This document shows positions 44,468-52,697 of a stretch of DNA of 64,000 nt, piece by piece. The notes beneath the pieces are model-generated. The model saw nothing but the letters and a program-made list of their open reading frames with translations, ran no database searches and had not been told where the DNA came from. This stretch comes from CADEDV01 sp964596345 (GTDB lineage Bacteria; Bacteroidota; Bacteroidia; Chitinophagales; Chitinophagaceae). Every line of letters begins with the position of its first letter. The first letter of the stretch is position 1. A program made the translations under genes and the position numbers. The DNA lies in contig CAZQSZ010000005.1 in the NCBI GenBank assembly GCA_964596345.1, positions 310,001 to 374,000 of the forward strand, in the 5' to 3' direction.

Positions 44468-45871
44468 ATGAAAATAGCATTTCATGGTGCGGCCCGGACA
44501 GTAACAGGTTCCAAGCATCTTCTTACATTGAAGAACGGGAAAAAAATATTGCTGGATTGCGGTATGTTCCAGGGGTTGGGAAAAGAAACAGACCAGCTGA
44601 ACCGTGATTTTGGCTTTGATCCGGCTGAGGTAGATGTGATGATCCTGTCGCATGCACATATTGATCACAGCGGATTGATACCAAAATTGGTAAAAGACGG
44701 TTTCAGGGGAAAGATCTTTTGCACCCCGGCAACAAAAGACCTGGCTGCTGTTTTACTGGAAGATTCAGCCGGTATACAGGAAGACGAGGTAAAGTATATT
44801 AACAAGCGAAGGGCCATGGAAGGCCTGCCCTACCTGAAGCCTTTATATACAACGGAGGATGCGATGAACAGTCTCTCGCATTTCCTGGAAACACCTTACG
44901 GAGTATGGTTTGATGTGACAGAAGGAGTGCAGGCCATGTTCACCGATGCAGGCCATATCATTGGCAGTGCCTGTGTGAATATCAGGGTTAATGAAAATGG
45001 TAAGGAAACACGTATCACTTTTAGCGGTGATGTGGGGAGATACCGGGATGCCATTTTAAAGTCACCAGAAGATTTTCCGCAGGCTGATTATATCATCCTG
45101 GAGTCAACCTATGGTAATAGTTTGCATGATGAACATCTTACCACGCCGGACATCCTGTTGCGTTGGATAGAGAAAGCCTGTTTACAGAAAAGGGGAAAGC
45201 TGATCATGCCGGCATTCAGTGTGGGAAGAACGCAGGAATTATTATATGCCCTGAACCAGCTGGAGGTAGAGAACCGCTTGCCTGAGCTGAAATACTATGT
45301 TGATAGTCCCTTGAGTATTGAAGCAACAGAGATCGTTAAAAAGTATCCGCAATATTTTAATAAGACTATTCAAAAACTTATGCAGTCGGATAATGATCCT
45401 TTTAATTTCACGGGCTTGAAATATGTGAAATCTGTGGAGGAATCAAAGCTGCTGAATTTCCAGAATGGTCCCTTTGTGATCATTTCTGCGAGTGGTATGG
45501 CTGATGCCGGCCGGGTGAAGCATCATATCAGTAACAATATTGAGAATAGTAAGAACACAATTTTACTAACCGGGTATTGCGAACCAAGATCACTTGGAGG
45601 TCGATTAATGGACGGGGTAAAAGAAGTGGGCATTTTTGGAGTAGAGCACCAGGTACATGCGGAGATCGGGGCTATCCGCAGCATGAGTGCACATGGTGAT
45701 TATGAAGATTTGAGCCAGTGGCTGGCCTGCCAGGATAAACAACAGGTAAAAAGAGTTTTCCTGGTGCATGGAGAATATGAAGTGCAGCAGGATTTCAAAC
45801 AGCGGCTTATCAGGAAAGGATTTGCCGATGTGGAGATCCCGGAAAAACATTACGAGATCGGGCTGACCTAA
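44468..45871 (+). CDS. MBL-fold beta-CASP RNA-processing exonuclease
   Basis: 467 residues. Metallo-beta-lactamase domain with H62-x-H64-x-D66-H67 (SHAHIDHSGL), then DAGHIIGSACVNI and FSGDVGRYRD. The beta-CASP insert and RNA-specificity region follow: IIMPAFSVGRTQELLYAL, DSPLSIEATEIVKKYPQ, VIISASGMADAGRVKHHISN, and the C-terminal VHGEYEVQQDF. The family contains RNA 3'-end processing nucleases (CPSF73-like). A C/G-rich repeat abuts the start codon, an odd placement for a ribosome-binding region. Confidence 0.92.
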   Translation: MKIAFHGAARTVTGSKHLLTLKNGKKILLDCGMFQGLGKETDQLNRDFGFDPAEVDVMILSHAHIDHSGLIPKLVKDGFRGKIFCTPATKDLAAVLLEDSAGIQEDEVKYINKRRAMEGLPYLKPLYTTEDAMNSLSHFLETPYGVWFDVTEGVQAMFTDAGHIIGSACVNIRVNENGKETRITFSGDVGRYRDAILKSPEDFPQADYIILESTYGNSLHDEHLTTPDILLRWIEKACLQKRGKLIMPAFSVGRTQELLYALNQLEVENRLPELKYYVDSPLSIEATEIVKKYPQYFNKTIQKLMQSDNDPFNFTGLKYVKSVEESKLLNFQNGPFVIISASGMADAGRVKHHISNNIENSKNTILLTGYCEPRSLGGRLMDGVKEVGIFGVEHQVHAEIGAIRSMSAHGDYEDLSQWLACQDKQQVKRVFLVHGEYEVQQDFKQRLIRKGFADVEIPEKHYEIGLT

Positions 45872-45977
45872 CCCCGATTTTAACAATACCAGTTTTCACA
45901 TTGTATTAGTAAACGTGGCATCCTTTTTTCCGTTTATGTATGAGTTGGAATTAATCATTCATAAACAAGGAGGGAGT

Positions 45978-46568
45978 ATGAAAACGAATTGGAAACTGTG
46001 GAGTGGTTATTTAGGTATCGTCTTCTTGCTGGCAAGTTGTGGCACCACAGCACATATTGAAAAAGACGACCAGGCTGATTTTACGAAGTACAGAACTTTT
46101 GCCTGGATAGATAAAGACGGAGAGGGGAGGAATGATCGTAACAGGAGTAATGACCTGGCTGAGCAAAAGATTCGGGAAGCTGTTAATAAAGAATTGGAAA
46201 AATCTTCCCGCTGGCGGGAATCGAAGAACAGGCCTGATATATTATTGAGCTATGATGTATTGGTAGAAAAGAATGTAAAGGAGCAGAATGATCCTGTTTA
46301 CTCACGACCTTTTACAAGAACTTTTTATAATCCCTACACCCGCCGGTATTCAACCATTTATTATCCTTCGCAATTTCTTGGCTACGACCGTGAACAAAGA
46401 GCCATACGGGAAGGAACGGTTACTATTACCATGATCGATGCCCGGACTGATAAAACAGTATGGCAGGGCTGGGCTACTGACGAGGTGAACAGCCGTAATA
46501 TGACGGGTAAAGAAATACAGGCTGCAGTGAGATCGATCTTCAGAAAATTTGATGTAGCCAAAAACTGA
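45978..46568 (+). CDS. DUF4136 lipoprotein
   Basis: 196 residues from ATG 45978, which has AAGGAGGGA just before it. Signal sequence WKLWSGYLGIVFLLASCGTT carries a lipobox (LASC). The DUF4136 body is clear: DFTKYRTFAWIDKDGEGRNDRNRS, NRPDILLSYDVLVEKNVKEQ, EGTVTITMIDARTDKTVWQGWATDEV and the closing VRSIFRKFDVAKN. Probably anchored to the outer membrane; function of the family unknown. Followed by a strong terminator. Confidence 0.88.
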   Translation: MKTNWKLWSGYLGIVFLLASCGTTAHIEKDDQADFTKYRTFAWIDKDGEGRNDRNRSNDLAEQKIREAVNKELEKSSRWRESKNRPDILLSYDVLVEKNVKEQNDPVYSRPFTRTFYNPYTRRYSTIYYPSQFLGYDREQRAIREGTVTITMIDARTDKTVWQGWATDEVNSRNMTGKEIQAAVRSIFRKFDVAKN

Positions 46569-46594
46569 TTTTTATAAGGACGGTTCCGGACAAG

Positions 46595-46620
46595 GCCCCC
46601 TGCGAGAGCAGGGGGCTTTT
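46595..46620 (+). terminator. Rho-independent terminator after the DUF4136 gene
   Basis: 9-bp stem GCCCCCTGC / GCAGGGGGC with a GAGA loop and a T-run. Confidence 0.9.
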
Positions 46621-46964
46621 TATCACTTATTCCAAATAAAAAAACCGCCTGGTGGAGCGGCTTCAAAATCTCTTGTGGTTGGGACGGTTGAGGGGTAGAT
46701 CTTTTTTTCAATAAGGTAAAGATTTTGATTGATGGTTTTTTCATGAATTGGATCAGGATTTTCACAGGATTGGTCAGGACTTTTCTTGGTTTTTCGGATC
46801 TGGATCAGTTGGTTTTTCAGGTATCAGAATTTCAATTGGTTTTTCCAGGATTGGTTGTCATTGTTTGACAGTACAAATATGAAAAGGATTTCCGGGGGGA
46901 CATAATTTTTTCGACGAATGGGCTAAAACCTCCGATTTTCGGGATTTTTCCCCGGTTTTCAGTT
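46621..46964. other. 344-bp intergenic region with TTGGTTTTTC repeats
   Basis: Between the DUF4136 terminator and the LytTR gene stop. Contains several loose copies of a GGTTTTTC(A/C)GG motif (near 46733, 46787, 46810, 46839) and one weak hairpin (about 46641-46663) that could end the LytTR operon. No gene seen; minus-strand frames here are open but lack any protein-like pattern. Confidence 0.5.
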
Positions 46965-47657
46965 TCAAATGATATTGAAACGGCGGATCACTTCGGCCTT
47001 ACAGGCTTTGCTTACTGGTATTTCAGATCCTTTTACGAAAAGGGTATTCTCCCGGATATTGTCCACTTTACTGATATTGACGATATAGGACCGGTGTACT
47101 TTGATGAATTGACGGGCATTGACCTTTGTTTCCAGGTTTTTAATGGTATTAAGGGCAACATATTTTTTTTCAGCCGAAACAAACTTTACATAATCCCCCA
47201 TGCTTTCGATGTAGAGGATGTCCTCGTTTTTGAGCCGCACCAGTTTACCATCACTTTTAATAAAGATGTGGTCATCGTCATTACTTTCATTTGTTTTTGG
47301 GATAGCAGTATCCGTTATTTTCTTTACTGCATCTGAAAAACGCTGATAGGTAAAGGGTTTTTTGAGAAAATCGGTTACGTTGTATTCAAAACCATTATAG
47401 GCATATTCAGTTTTAGATGTAGTCAGGATTACTTTGGGGGAGTAGGCTATTTTATCCAGCACATCAAAACCTTTGCCGCCGCGGATCTCCACATCAAGAA
47501 AAATAAGGTCAACACTATTCGTACTCAGGAAATTGATGGCTTCGGTTACGTTTGTACAATGCGCTTTTACATCAAGCTGACCGCTTTTTTCACAACAGGT
47601 TTTCAGGTAGTCGGCAGCTACCTGCAAATCTTCTACTATGATGCAGCTGAGCTTCAT
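46965..47657 (-). CDS. LytTR-family response regulator
   Basis: 230 residues. Receiver domain 1-115 with the phospho-acceptor D55 in DLIFLDVEIRGGKGFD and K in LKKPF; LytTR DNA-binding domain 135-230 (IFIKSDGKLVRLKNEDILYIESMGDYVKFV, and KFIKVHRSYIVNISKVDNI). Overlaps the Hpt gene by four bases (ATGA), so it is translationally coupled to it. Likely output of the phosphorelay begun by the divergent hybrid kinase. Confidence 0.95.
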   Translation of the reverse strand: MKLSCIIVEDLQVAADYLKTCCEKSGQLDVKAHCTNVTEAINFLSTNSVDLIFLDVEIRGGKGFDVLDKIAYSPKVILTTSKTEYAYNGFEYNVTDFLKKPFTYQRFSDAVKKITDTAIPKTNESNDDDHIFIKSDGKLVRLKNEDILYIESMGDYVKFVSAEKKYVALNTIKNLETKVNARQFIKVHRSYIVNISKVDNIRENTLFVKGSEIPVSKACKAEVIRRFNII

Positions 47658-48055
47658 GCGGCAGACCTGTTAAAGGAAACCAGTTTATTGTGTTCGTTGA
47701 TAATTGCCTGGTGAGCATCTTCCAGAGTGTTTAGCAGATCTTTATAGTCATCTTCTAACTGAGTGATGGATTCAGCATGGTAGCACTTATTTTCAAAAGC
47801 TTTGCATTTTTCCAGTACGTCCGGCATCCCGACAAAACCAAAAGTGGGCTTTATTTTATGTACCGCCTTTCTAAGTAATTCAAGATCGTTTTGTTGAAAA
47901 TTGGCGAGGATGCCCGACCTGTCTGCATCAAAATGATCCAGTACAGTTTTGAACATTGTTTCTATATACGAGTAATCGTCTTCGTACATATTAAATAGGT
48001 AATCAGCGTCAATTCTGTCACTAAAGGTAAAAGTGGTAGTACTACGGTCTGACAT
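47654..48055 (-). CDS. Hpt-domain phosphotransfer protein
   Basis: 133 residues. An all-helical Hpt domain with the phospho-histidine H66 in RKAVHKIKPTFGFVG. It carries phosphate from the receiver of a hybrid kinase to a response regulator. It is the first gene of a two-gene operon with a LytTR regulator and is 102 bp from the start of the divergent hybrid kinase, so the three form one relay. Confidence 0.9.
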   Translation of the reverse strand: MSDRSTTTFTFSDRIDADYLFNMYEDDYSYIETMFKTVLDHFDADRSGILANFQQNDLELLRKAVHKIKPTFGFVGMPDVLEKCKAFENKCYHAESITQLEDDYKDLLNTLEDAHQAIINEHNKLVSFNRSAA

Positions 48056-48157
48056 AAGAATAGATTATAAAATCATTGAATATTGGATAATAGGAACGTG
48101 AATTCTTCGTTTTTAGTATAATTCCTGCCCTCCGGGTAGGGGTAAAGTCTGATTCCT

Positions 48158-50284
48158 ATGCTCAAAAAAATCCAGGACCTGTTCAGGGCTATCTACCATA
48201 CCCTGGCTGAAGCAGGTGTTAATTCTTCATTGCCCCCCGATCAGCGTAAGTCGGTATTGCTGATCAACCAACTATTGCTGATATCTTCAGCAATCAATCT
48301 GGTTGGAGTTATCTTTTATTTTATCAGTGAATTGTACCTGAGTTCACTGGTTAACCTGGTTACCGGCTGCATTTTTATAGCAGGTGTTTATTTTAATTAC
48401 CACCAGAAGCTGCGGTCTGCAAGAATTTTATATGTGGCCAATATTAATATTTACCTGGTGGTGATCAATATTGTAGAAGGGCTTGATGCAGGTGAATATT
48501 TATTATACTTCCCCGCCTTTATTTCAGTAACGTTCATGGTGCGGATCTACAAAGATTATAGTGAGCTGGTCGGGGCCTATGTATTGACAGCCGTGGCTGC
48601 TTTTTGCTGTATCCAGTTTGTTCCCGACAAAACAGGACTGCAATGGATGGAAGCAAGAACGCTGCACCAGATATTTGCTTCCCGGCTCATCCTCTCCATC
48701 ATGCTTACCATTTATATTTCCTATCTCATCTTAAAGATCAGCCGGGATAATGAAACATTGATACTGGAGGAAAAAAAATTCAGTGATTCGATTTACAATA
48801 CTTCCCTGGATGCCGTATTTATTGTTAATGCAGGTACAGGGCTGGTGGAAGGCTGTAACCAGCAAACACTTCAGCTATTTGATGTGAGCCAGAAACAAGA
48901 AATAATCGGTAGTGGTATTGGGAACTGGTTTGATGAGCAGCAAATAAGCACACTGCTTGGCAGGCAATATTCTGACAGCGGGTCCTGGCAGGGAGAACTG
49001 ACGGTTAACAGCAAAAAGGGCAGAACTTTTTATGGCTTTGTAAGCGCAGTGGCATTTACTTATAAAGAAGTACAATACCTCAAATTAAGTATCCTTGATA
49101 TTACCAATGTAAAGTCAGCAGAATTTGAACTGATGAAGGCCAAGGAAAAAGCTGAGTCGGCTGCAAAAATGAAAACAAGGTTTCTTTCCAATATGAGCCA
49201 TGAGTTAAGAACACCCTTGAACGGGATTATCGGGACTACTAACCTCCTGCTGCAGGAAGAGCTGTTGCCAAGCCAGAAAGCCCATTTTGATGTGCTGAAA
49301 TACTCGTCAGAACATATGCTCACCCTGGTCAATGATATCCTTGATCATACCAAGATGGAAGCCGGGAAAATGGAACTGGCTTTAGCCCCTGTTAATATGA
49401 AGCAATTTGTGGAAAAAATCGTATCACAGTTTAGCAGCCAGGTGGAAGTTAAGGGTCTTCAGTTTAAGACCTATACAGATCCCGCATTGGATATCGAACT
49501 CATAACTGATGAGATGAGATTACAGCAGGTGCTTGCTAACCTGCTTTCAAATGCTATTAAGTTTACAGAAAAAGGAAGTATTACGTTTTCTGCCAGCAAG
49601 ATCATTGCTTCCAGTTCCAAAGTAACAGTGCAGTTTATGGTTCAGGATACCGGAATAGGCATACCTGAAAATAAGCGACAAGAAATATTTGAGAGTTTTA
49701 CCCAGGCCAATGTAGAAACGACGAGAAAATATGGAGGCACGGGTCTTGGCTTAACTATTACAAAAGAGTTATTAGAAGTATTTAATTCTGAGCTTGTCTT
49801 ACAAAGTGAGGAGGGTAAAGGGAGTAAATTTATTTTCATGCTGGAATTACCAGTAGGTGGTAAGCGCAAAGTGTATATACCGGAGAAAAGTATAAGCAAA
49901 CTGCCTGAGTTGACCGGTATAAAAGTATTAGTTGCTGAAGATAACGAAGTGAACATGACAATTGTAAAACGATTTTTGCAAAAATGGGGTATTGAAATAA
50001 GTGAGGCAGTAAACGGGAAAGTGGCAGTTGAATTGTTTACCAAGGGCAATTATGATCTTTTGTTATTCGACCTGGAAATGCCAGAAATGGACGGGGCACA
50101 GGCTTTAAATGAGATCCGGAAACTGGATGAAAAAATCCCGGTGATGGCGTTTACTGCTGCTGTATACGACAATATGTATGCCGACCTAAAAGAAAAAGGA
50201 TTTACGGATTTTATTCATAAACCATTCCGGCCAGATGATTTGCATAGTAAAATAGCAGCCTATACGTTAGCTAAAAGGGCATAA
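48158..50284 (+). CDS. Hybrid sensor histidine kinase with C-terminal receiver
   Basis: 708 residues. Six or so membrane segments (about 35-195) form an integral membrane sensor with little outside loop; a PAS domain (205-320) follows. HisKA has H348 in FLSNMSHELRTPLNGIIG; HATPase has VLANLLSNAIKFTEKGS and GTGLGLTITKELLEVF; the receiver has D638 in LLLFDLEMPEMDGAQAL. Autophosphorylates on H348 and passes phosphate to D638, then presumably to the Hpt and LytTR proteins encoded divergently. Its signal is unknown. Confidence 0.95.
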   Translation: MLKKIQDLFRAIYHTLAEAGVNSSLPPDQRKSVLLINQLLLISSAINLVGVIFYFISELYLSSLVNLVTGCIFIAGVYFNYHQKLRSARILYVANINIYLVVINIVEGLDAGEYLLYFPAFISVTFMVRIYKDYSELVGAYVLTAVAAFCCIQFVPDKTGLQWMEARTLHQIFASRLILSIMLTIYISYLILKISRDNETLILEEKKFSDSIYNTSLDAVFIVNAGTGLVEGCNQQTLQLFDVSQKQEIIGSGIGNWFDEQQISTLLGRQYSDSGSWQGELTVNSKKGRTFYGFVSAVAFTYKEVQYLKLSILDITNVKSAEFELMKAKEKAESAAKMKTRFLSNMSHELRTPLNGIIGTTNLLLQEELLPSQKAHFDVLKYSSEHMLTLVNDILDHTKMEAGKMELALAPVNMKQFVEKIVSQFSSQVEVKGLQFKTYTDPALDIELITDEMRLQQVLANLLSNAIKFTEKGSITFSASKIIASSSKVTVQFMVQDTGIGIPENKRQEIFESFTQANVETTRKYGGTGLGLTITKELLEVFNSELVLQSEEGKGSKFIFMLELPVGGKRKVYIPEKSISKLPELTGIKVLVAEDNEVNMTIVKRFLQKWGIEISEAVNGKVAVELFTKGNYDLLLFDLEMPEMDGAQALNEIRKLDEKIPVMAFTAAVYDNMYADLKEKGFTDFIHKPFRPDDLHSKIAAYTLAKRA

Positions 50285-50306
50285 AAATATCCCGATAACT
50301 AAAATT

Positions 50307-50339
50307 AAAAGGCTTCAATCTCTGATTGAAGCCTTTTTT
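50307..50339 (+). terminator. Rho-independent terminator after the hybrid kinase gene
   Basis: 12-14-bp stem AAAAGGCTTCAATC / GATTGAAGCCTTTT with a TCT loop and T-run. Confidence 0.92.
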
Positions 50340-50340
50340 G

Positions 50341-50367
50341 TAGCCCGTACGGGATTCGAACCCGAAC
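50341..50367 (-). other. tRNA 3'-end-like fragment, candidate attachment site
   Basis: On the minus strand it reads TTCGGGTTCGAATCCCGTAC then GGGCTA: a T-arm with the TTCGAAT loop followed by acceptor-like bases. No anticodon or D arm can be folded from the upstream bases, so it is a fragment and not a gene. Its orientation means an integrated element would extend to the right, towards the intact tRNA. This fits the change to accessory genes from here on. Confidence 0.55.
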
Positions 50368-50620
50368 GGAAATGCCGTATTGGACGTGGATTTCAGCGGC
50401 TTAAGGTCTCAAGGTTACCGAAAAGTTACCCTGCCAAAAGCCTACGAAATAGCCTGATTTGTCAAGAACTTTCAGGACATTAAAATACGAAAAGGGTTGT
50501 TGAAATAGGCTATTCTGTGCATATTTTTTTGCACAGTATAATGATGCATCTTGAATTATTTTGGTAATGCTGATGCCTCTTCTATGCCTTTGATATAACC
50601 AGGAAATAAGTGAACGAGGG
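50368..50620. other. Gene-free stretch at the island edge
   Basis: Holds GGTTACC/GTTACC repeats near 50414-50430 and a 7-bp inverted repeat CTGTGCA / TGCACAG at 50515-50536 around a T-rich spacer. No integrase gene or remnant could be recognised. Such repeats next to an attachment site can be recombinase arm sites; unproven. Confidence 0.4.
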
Positions 50621-50824
50621 TTATATTAAAAACGATCTTACAAGGTTTTCGTCCAGGCCAGTGAATTCGCAGAACTCTTTAACTGAAATAAATTCTCCTT
50701 TTTTCTTTTTGTATTTCTTCCTGATCCGGGCAAGCAGTTTTCTTGCGGCCCTTTCTTTACGACCGGTAATGTTCATGATGTCTTTTGCATAGATGACTAT
50801 GCGATTGGGGATCGTTTGCTGCAT
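50621..50824 (-). CDS. Small basic HTH-like protein
   Basis: 67 residues: IVIYAKDIMNITGRKERAARKLLARIRKKYKKKKGEFISVKEFCEFTGLDENLVRSFL, given here only in outline (motif IMNITGRKERAARKLL, then VKEFCEFTGLDENLV). It looks like two short DNA-binding helix pairs. Similar small proteins are frequent in Bacteroidota genomes, but no function is known to me. Divergent from the phage-like group that follows, so it could regulate it. Confidence 0.7.
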   Translation of the reverse strand: MQQTIPNRIVIYAKDIMNITGRKERAARKLLARIRKKYKKKKGEFISVKEFCEFTGLDENLVRSFLI

Positions 50825-50962
50825 AACCCTGCATATAAGGAACCGATGCTTTGAAAGCGATTGGAATCATTTTAAACTTGTGGTGTTGACATTGCAAAAT
50901 TACAATCCAGGTACCGGGAGTGTGATTTGCAAAATGAATCAAATTAAATCAATCTAAATCCT

Positions 50963-51718
50963 ATGGCAAGACAAAAAGGTATTATCAAACTGGACGGGAC
51001 GATAGGCGACATCACATTTTATAAGAGTCGTGATGGCTACCTGGCCAGAGAAAAAGGTGGCATTCCTGCCGACCGTATCGCTAATGACCCTGCGTTTCAG
51101 CGGACCCGTGAGAACGGCGCTGAGTTTGGCCGGGCAGGTAAAGCCGGTAAGGTTCTTCGCAATGCGATCCGTGGTCTTTTGCAAAATGCGAAAGACGCAA
51201 GGATGGTGAGCCGGTTGACTCAGGAAATGGTTAAGGTGATCCAGGAGGACGCTACGAACCCAAGAGGACTCCGGAATGTGATCGATGGAGAGGCAGAGCT
51301 TTTGGAGGGCTTTGACTTTAATCTTAACGGCAAACTGGGCACTACACTGTATGCCCCGTTTACATCTACAATTGACCGGGTGGCGGGAACATTGACGGCG
51401 AATATTCCGGCTTTTGTACCGCTGAATATGATTGCAGCTCCGGGCGGAACTTCTCACTTTAAAATCGTTTCTGCAGGTGCAGAAATTGATTTTGAGAATG
51501 AGGTTTTCGTTGCGGATGTTCAATCCACTGCAGTGCTTCCCTGGGATGCGAATGCAACTGCCGTGATCAACCTAGCCAATGCAGTTACAGCAAACAGTAC
51601 TCATCCTTTATTCCTTGTGCTAGGCATCGAGTTCTACCAGCAGGTGAACGGTCAGATGTATCCGTTGAAAAACGGTGCATTTAATGCCCTGAACATCGTG
51701 AAAGTGGATGGGGACTAA
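50963..51718 (+). CDS. Hypothetical protein, likely mobile-element structural protein
   Basis: 251 residues. A distinctive start: MARQKGIIKLDGTIGDITFY followed by RDGYLAREKGG. Later FNLNGKLGTTLYAPFTSTID and a Gly/Ala-rich beta C-terminal half. I know similar proteins only as conserved hypotheticals that travel with DUF5675 genes in Bacteroidota. No enzyme motif. It may be a virion or phage-tail-like protein; this is guesswork from context. Confidence 0.7.
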   Translation: MARQKGIIKLDGTIGDITFYKSRDGYLAREKGGIPADRIANDPAFQRTRENGAEFGRAGKAGKVLRNAIRGLLQNAKDARMVSRLTQEMVKVIQEDATNPRGLRNVIDGEAELLEGFDFNLNGKLGTTLYAPFTSTIDRVAGTLTANIPAFVPLNMIAAPGGTSHFKIVSAGAEIDFENEVFVADVQSTAVLPWDANATAVINLANAVTANSTHPLFLVLGIEFYQQVNGQMYPLKNGAFNALNIVKVDGD

Positions 51719-51748
51719 TTTTTAACCCTAATAACAATTGAAGTGAAA

Positions 51749-51808
51749 ATGAGTAACCCCGGCCGTGCCTGGCAAACTGATGATTCGCTTATTTGGGAAG
51801 AAGCATAG
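51749..51808 (+). CDS. Possible 19-residue peptide
   Basis: Reads MSNPGRAWQTDDSLIWEEA, in the gap between the two neighbouring genes. The codon use looks normal, but the length is too short to judge and no strong ribosome-binding site is present. Confidence 0.25.
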   Translation: MSNPGRAWQTDDSLIWEEA

Positions 51809-51838
51809 CATTTTCCCATGTATTAAATCTTAAATCCT

Positions 51839-52249
51839 ATGAAGATGGAACTGGAGTTAATCAGAACATATTTCCCCAATGGAGTCAATGGAGAGATCCT
51901 CCACCAAGGCAAAAGGTTGTGCAGTTCAATTGAACTGCCCTGGAAAAACAACCAGCAGCGAATATCCTGTATTCCTGAGGGCAAGTATGAGCTGAGCAAA
52001 CGGTACAGCCGACGATTTGGCTGGCACTTGTTAGTGAATAATGTGGTTAACAGAAGTTACATTTTAATTCATGCCTACAATGATGCCTTAAAAGAATCAA
52101 AAGGCTGTATCGCTCCGGTTTCCAAATGCACAGGAGAAGGAAAAGGGATTCAGTCGAGATTGTCGTTGAAGAAAATACTTGCAGTGACTTATCCCGAACT
52201 GGAAAAAGGAAACAAAGTTTTTATCACCATAAAATCTGTACGAACATGA
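51839..52249 (+). CDS. DUF5675 family protein
   Basis: 136 residues. DUF5675 pattern: ELIRTYFPNGVNGEILHQGK, CSSIELPWKNNQQRISCIPEGKYELSKRYS, and YILIHAYNDALKESKGCIAPVS with conserved His, Cys and Gly. The fold is related to L,D-transpeptidase/lysis-type proteins in phages, so it may be the cell-wall-active part of a lysis group. Overlaps the next gene by four bases (ATGA). Confidence 0.82.
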   Translation: MKMELELIRTYFPNGVNGEILHQGKRLCSSIELPWKNNQQRISCIPEGKYELSKRYSRRFGWHLLVNNVVNRSYILIHAYNDALKESKGCIAPVSKCTGEGKGIQSRLSLKKILAVTYPELEKGNKVFITIKSVRT

Positions 52250-52455
52250 AACAAATCATGCAAAGGGTGAATGCTCCTACACCAAAGTTCTTTAAGAAGC
52301 TTCGTAATATAGGATTGGCTTTGGCGGCTGTTGCCGGTACCATAGTTGCTGCACCGGTGGCACTTCCGGTTGTGGTTGTGAAAGTGGCCGGTTACCTGGC
52401 GGTGGCCAGTGGTGTGTTGAGCGCCGTCAGTCAAACGGCTGTGGAGGGTGAGTGA
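52246..52455 (+). CDS. Small membrane protein (holin-like candidate)
   Basis: 69 residues with a basic N-terminus (FFKKLRN) and a long hydrophobic stretch of two membrane segments (IGLALAAVAGTIVAAPVAL, then VVVKVAGYLAVASGVLSAV). Overlaps its neighbours on both sides (ATGA before, TGATG after), so the three are translationally coupled. Size and context beside DUF5675 suggest a holin, but no family is recognised. Confidence 0.6.
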   Translation: MKQIMQRVNAPTPKFFKKLRNIGLALAAVAGTIVAAPVALPVVVVKVAGYLAVASGVLSAVSQTAVEGE

Positions 52456-52634
52456 TGAACCAGTTATTTGACAGAACTACCAAAACAGGAACTGCCGGTG
52501 GTACATTGCTCGCCATTTTTGGTATCAGCAGCGAAGATCTTATTAAAACAGCTGTGCTTGCTGCCGTCGGTGCCGTGGTGAGTTTTGGCGTCACAATCCT
52601 ATGTAAGCTTCTTTTTAAACGATTCAGAAAATAA
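52455..52634 (+). CDS. Small membrane protein, second of pair
   Basis: 59 residues: a polar start, one clear membrane segment (KTAVLAAVGAVVSFGVTILC) and a basic end (KLLFKRFRK), giving one or two passes. Co-translated with the preceding membrane protein. Last gene of the group before the terminator at 52667-52697. Confidence 0.58.
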   Translation: MNQLFDRTTKTGTAGGTLLAIFGISSEDLIKTAVLAAVGAVVSFGVTILCKLLFKRFRK

Positions 52635-52666
52635 ATGCACTGATTGTGGTGACCAGTGCAATAAGG

Positions 52667-52697
52667 CCTCCTGAGCAATCAGGAGGTTATTTTTTTA
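52667..52697 (+). terminator. Rho-independent terminator of the DUF5675 group
   Basis: 8-bp stem CCTCCTGA / TCAGGAGG with a GCAA loop and T-run. The T-run runs into the stop of the convergent TlpA-type gene. Confidence 0.85.

Noticed and set aside
46382..46765. Minus-strand 127-codon frame next to the LytTR gene
   Set aside because: It runs across two hairpins and the DUF4136 coding sequence, has no ribosome-binding site and no protein-like pattern.
46730..46860. TTGGTTTTTC repeats as a possible CRISPR or regulatory array
   Set aside because: Spacing is irregular and the copies are loose; no spacer-like units. No CRISPR array was seen anywhere in the window.
50341..50420. Complete tRNA or tmRNA gene
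   Set aside because: Only the T-arm and acceptor-like end can be paired; one T-stem pair is a T-T mismatch and no D or anticodon arm can be folded.
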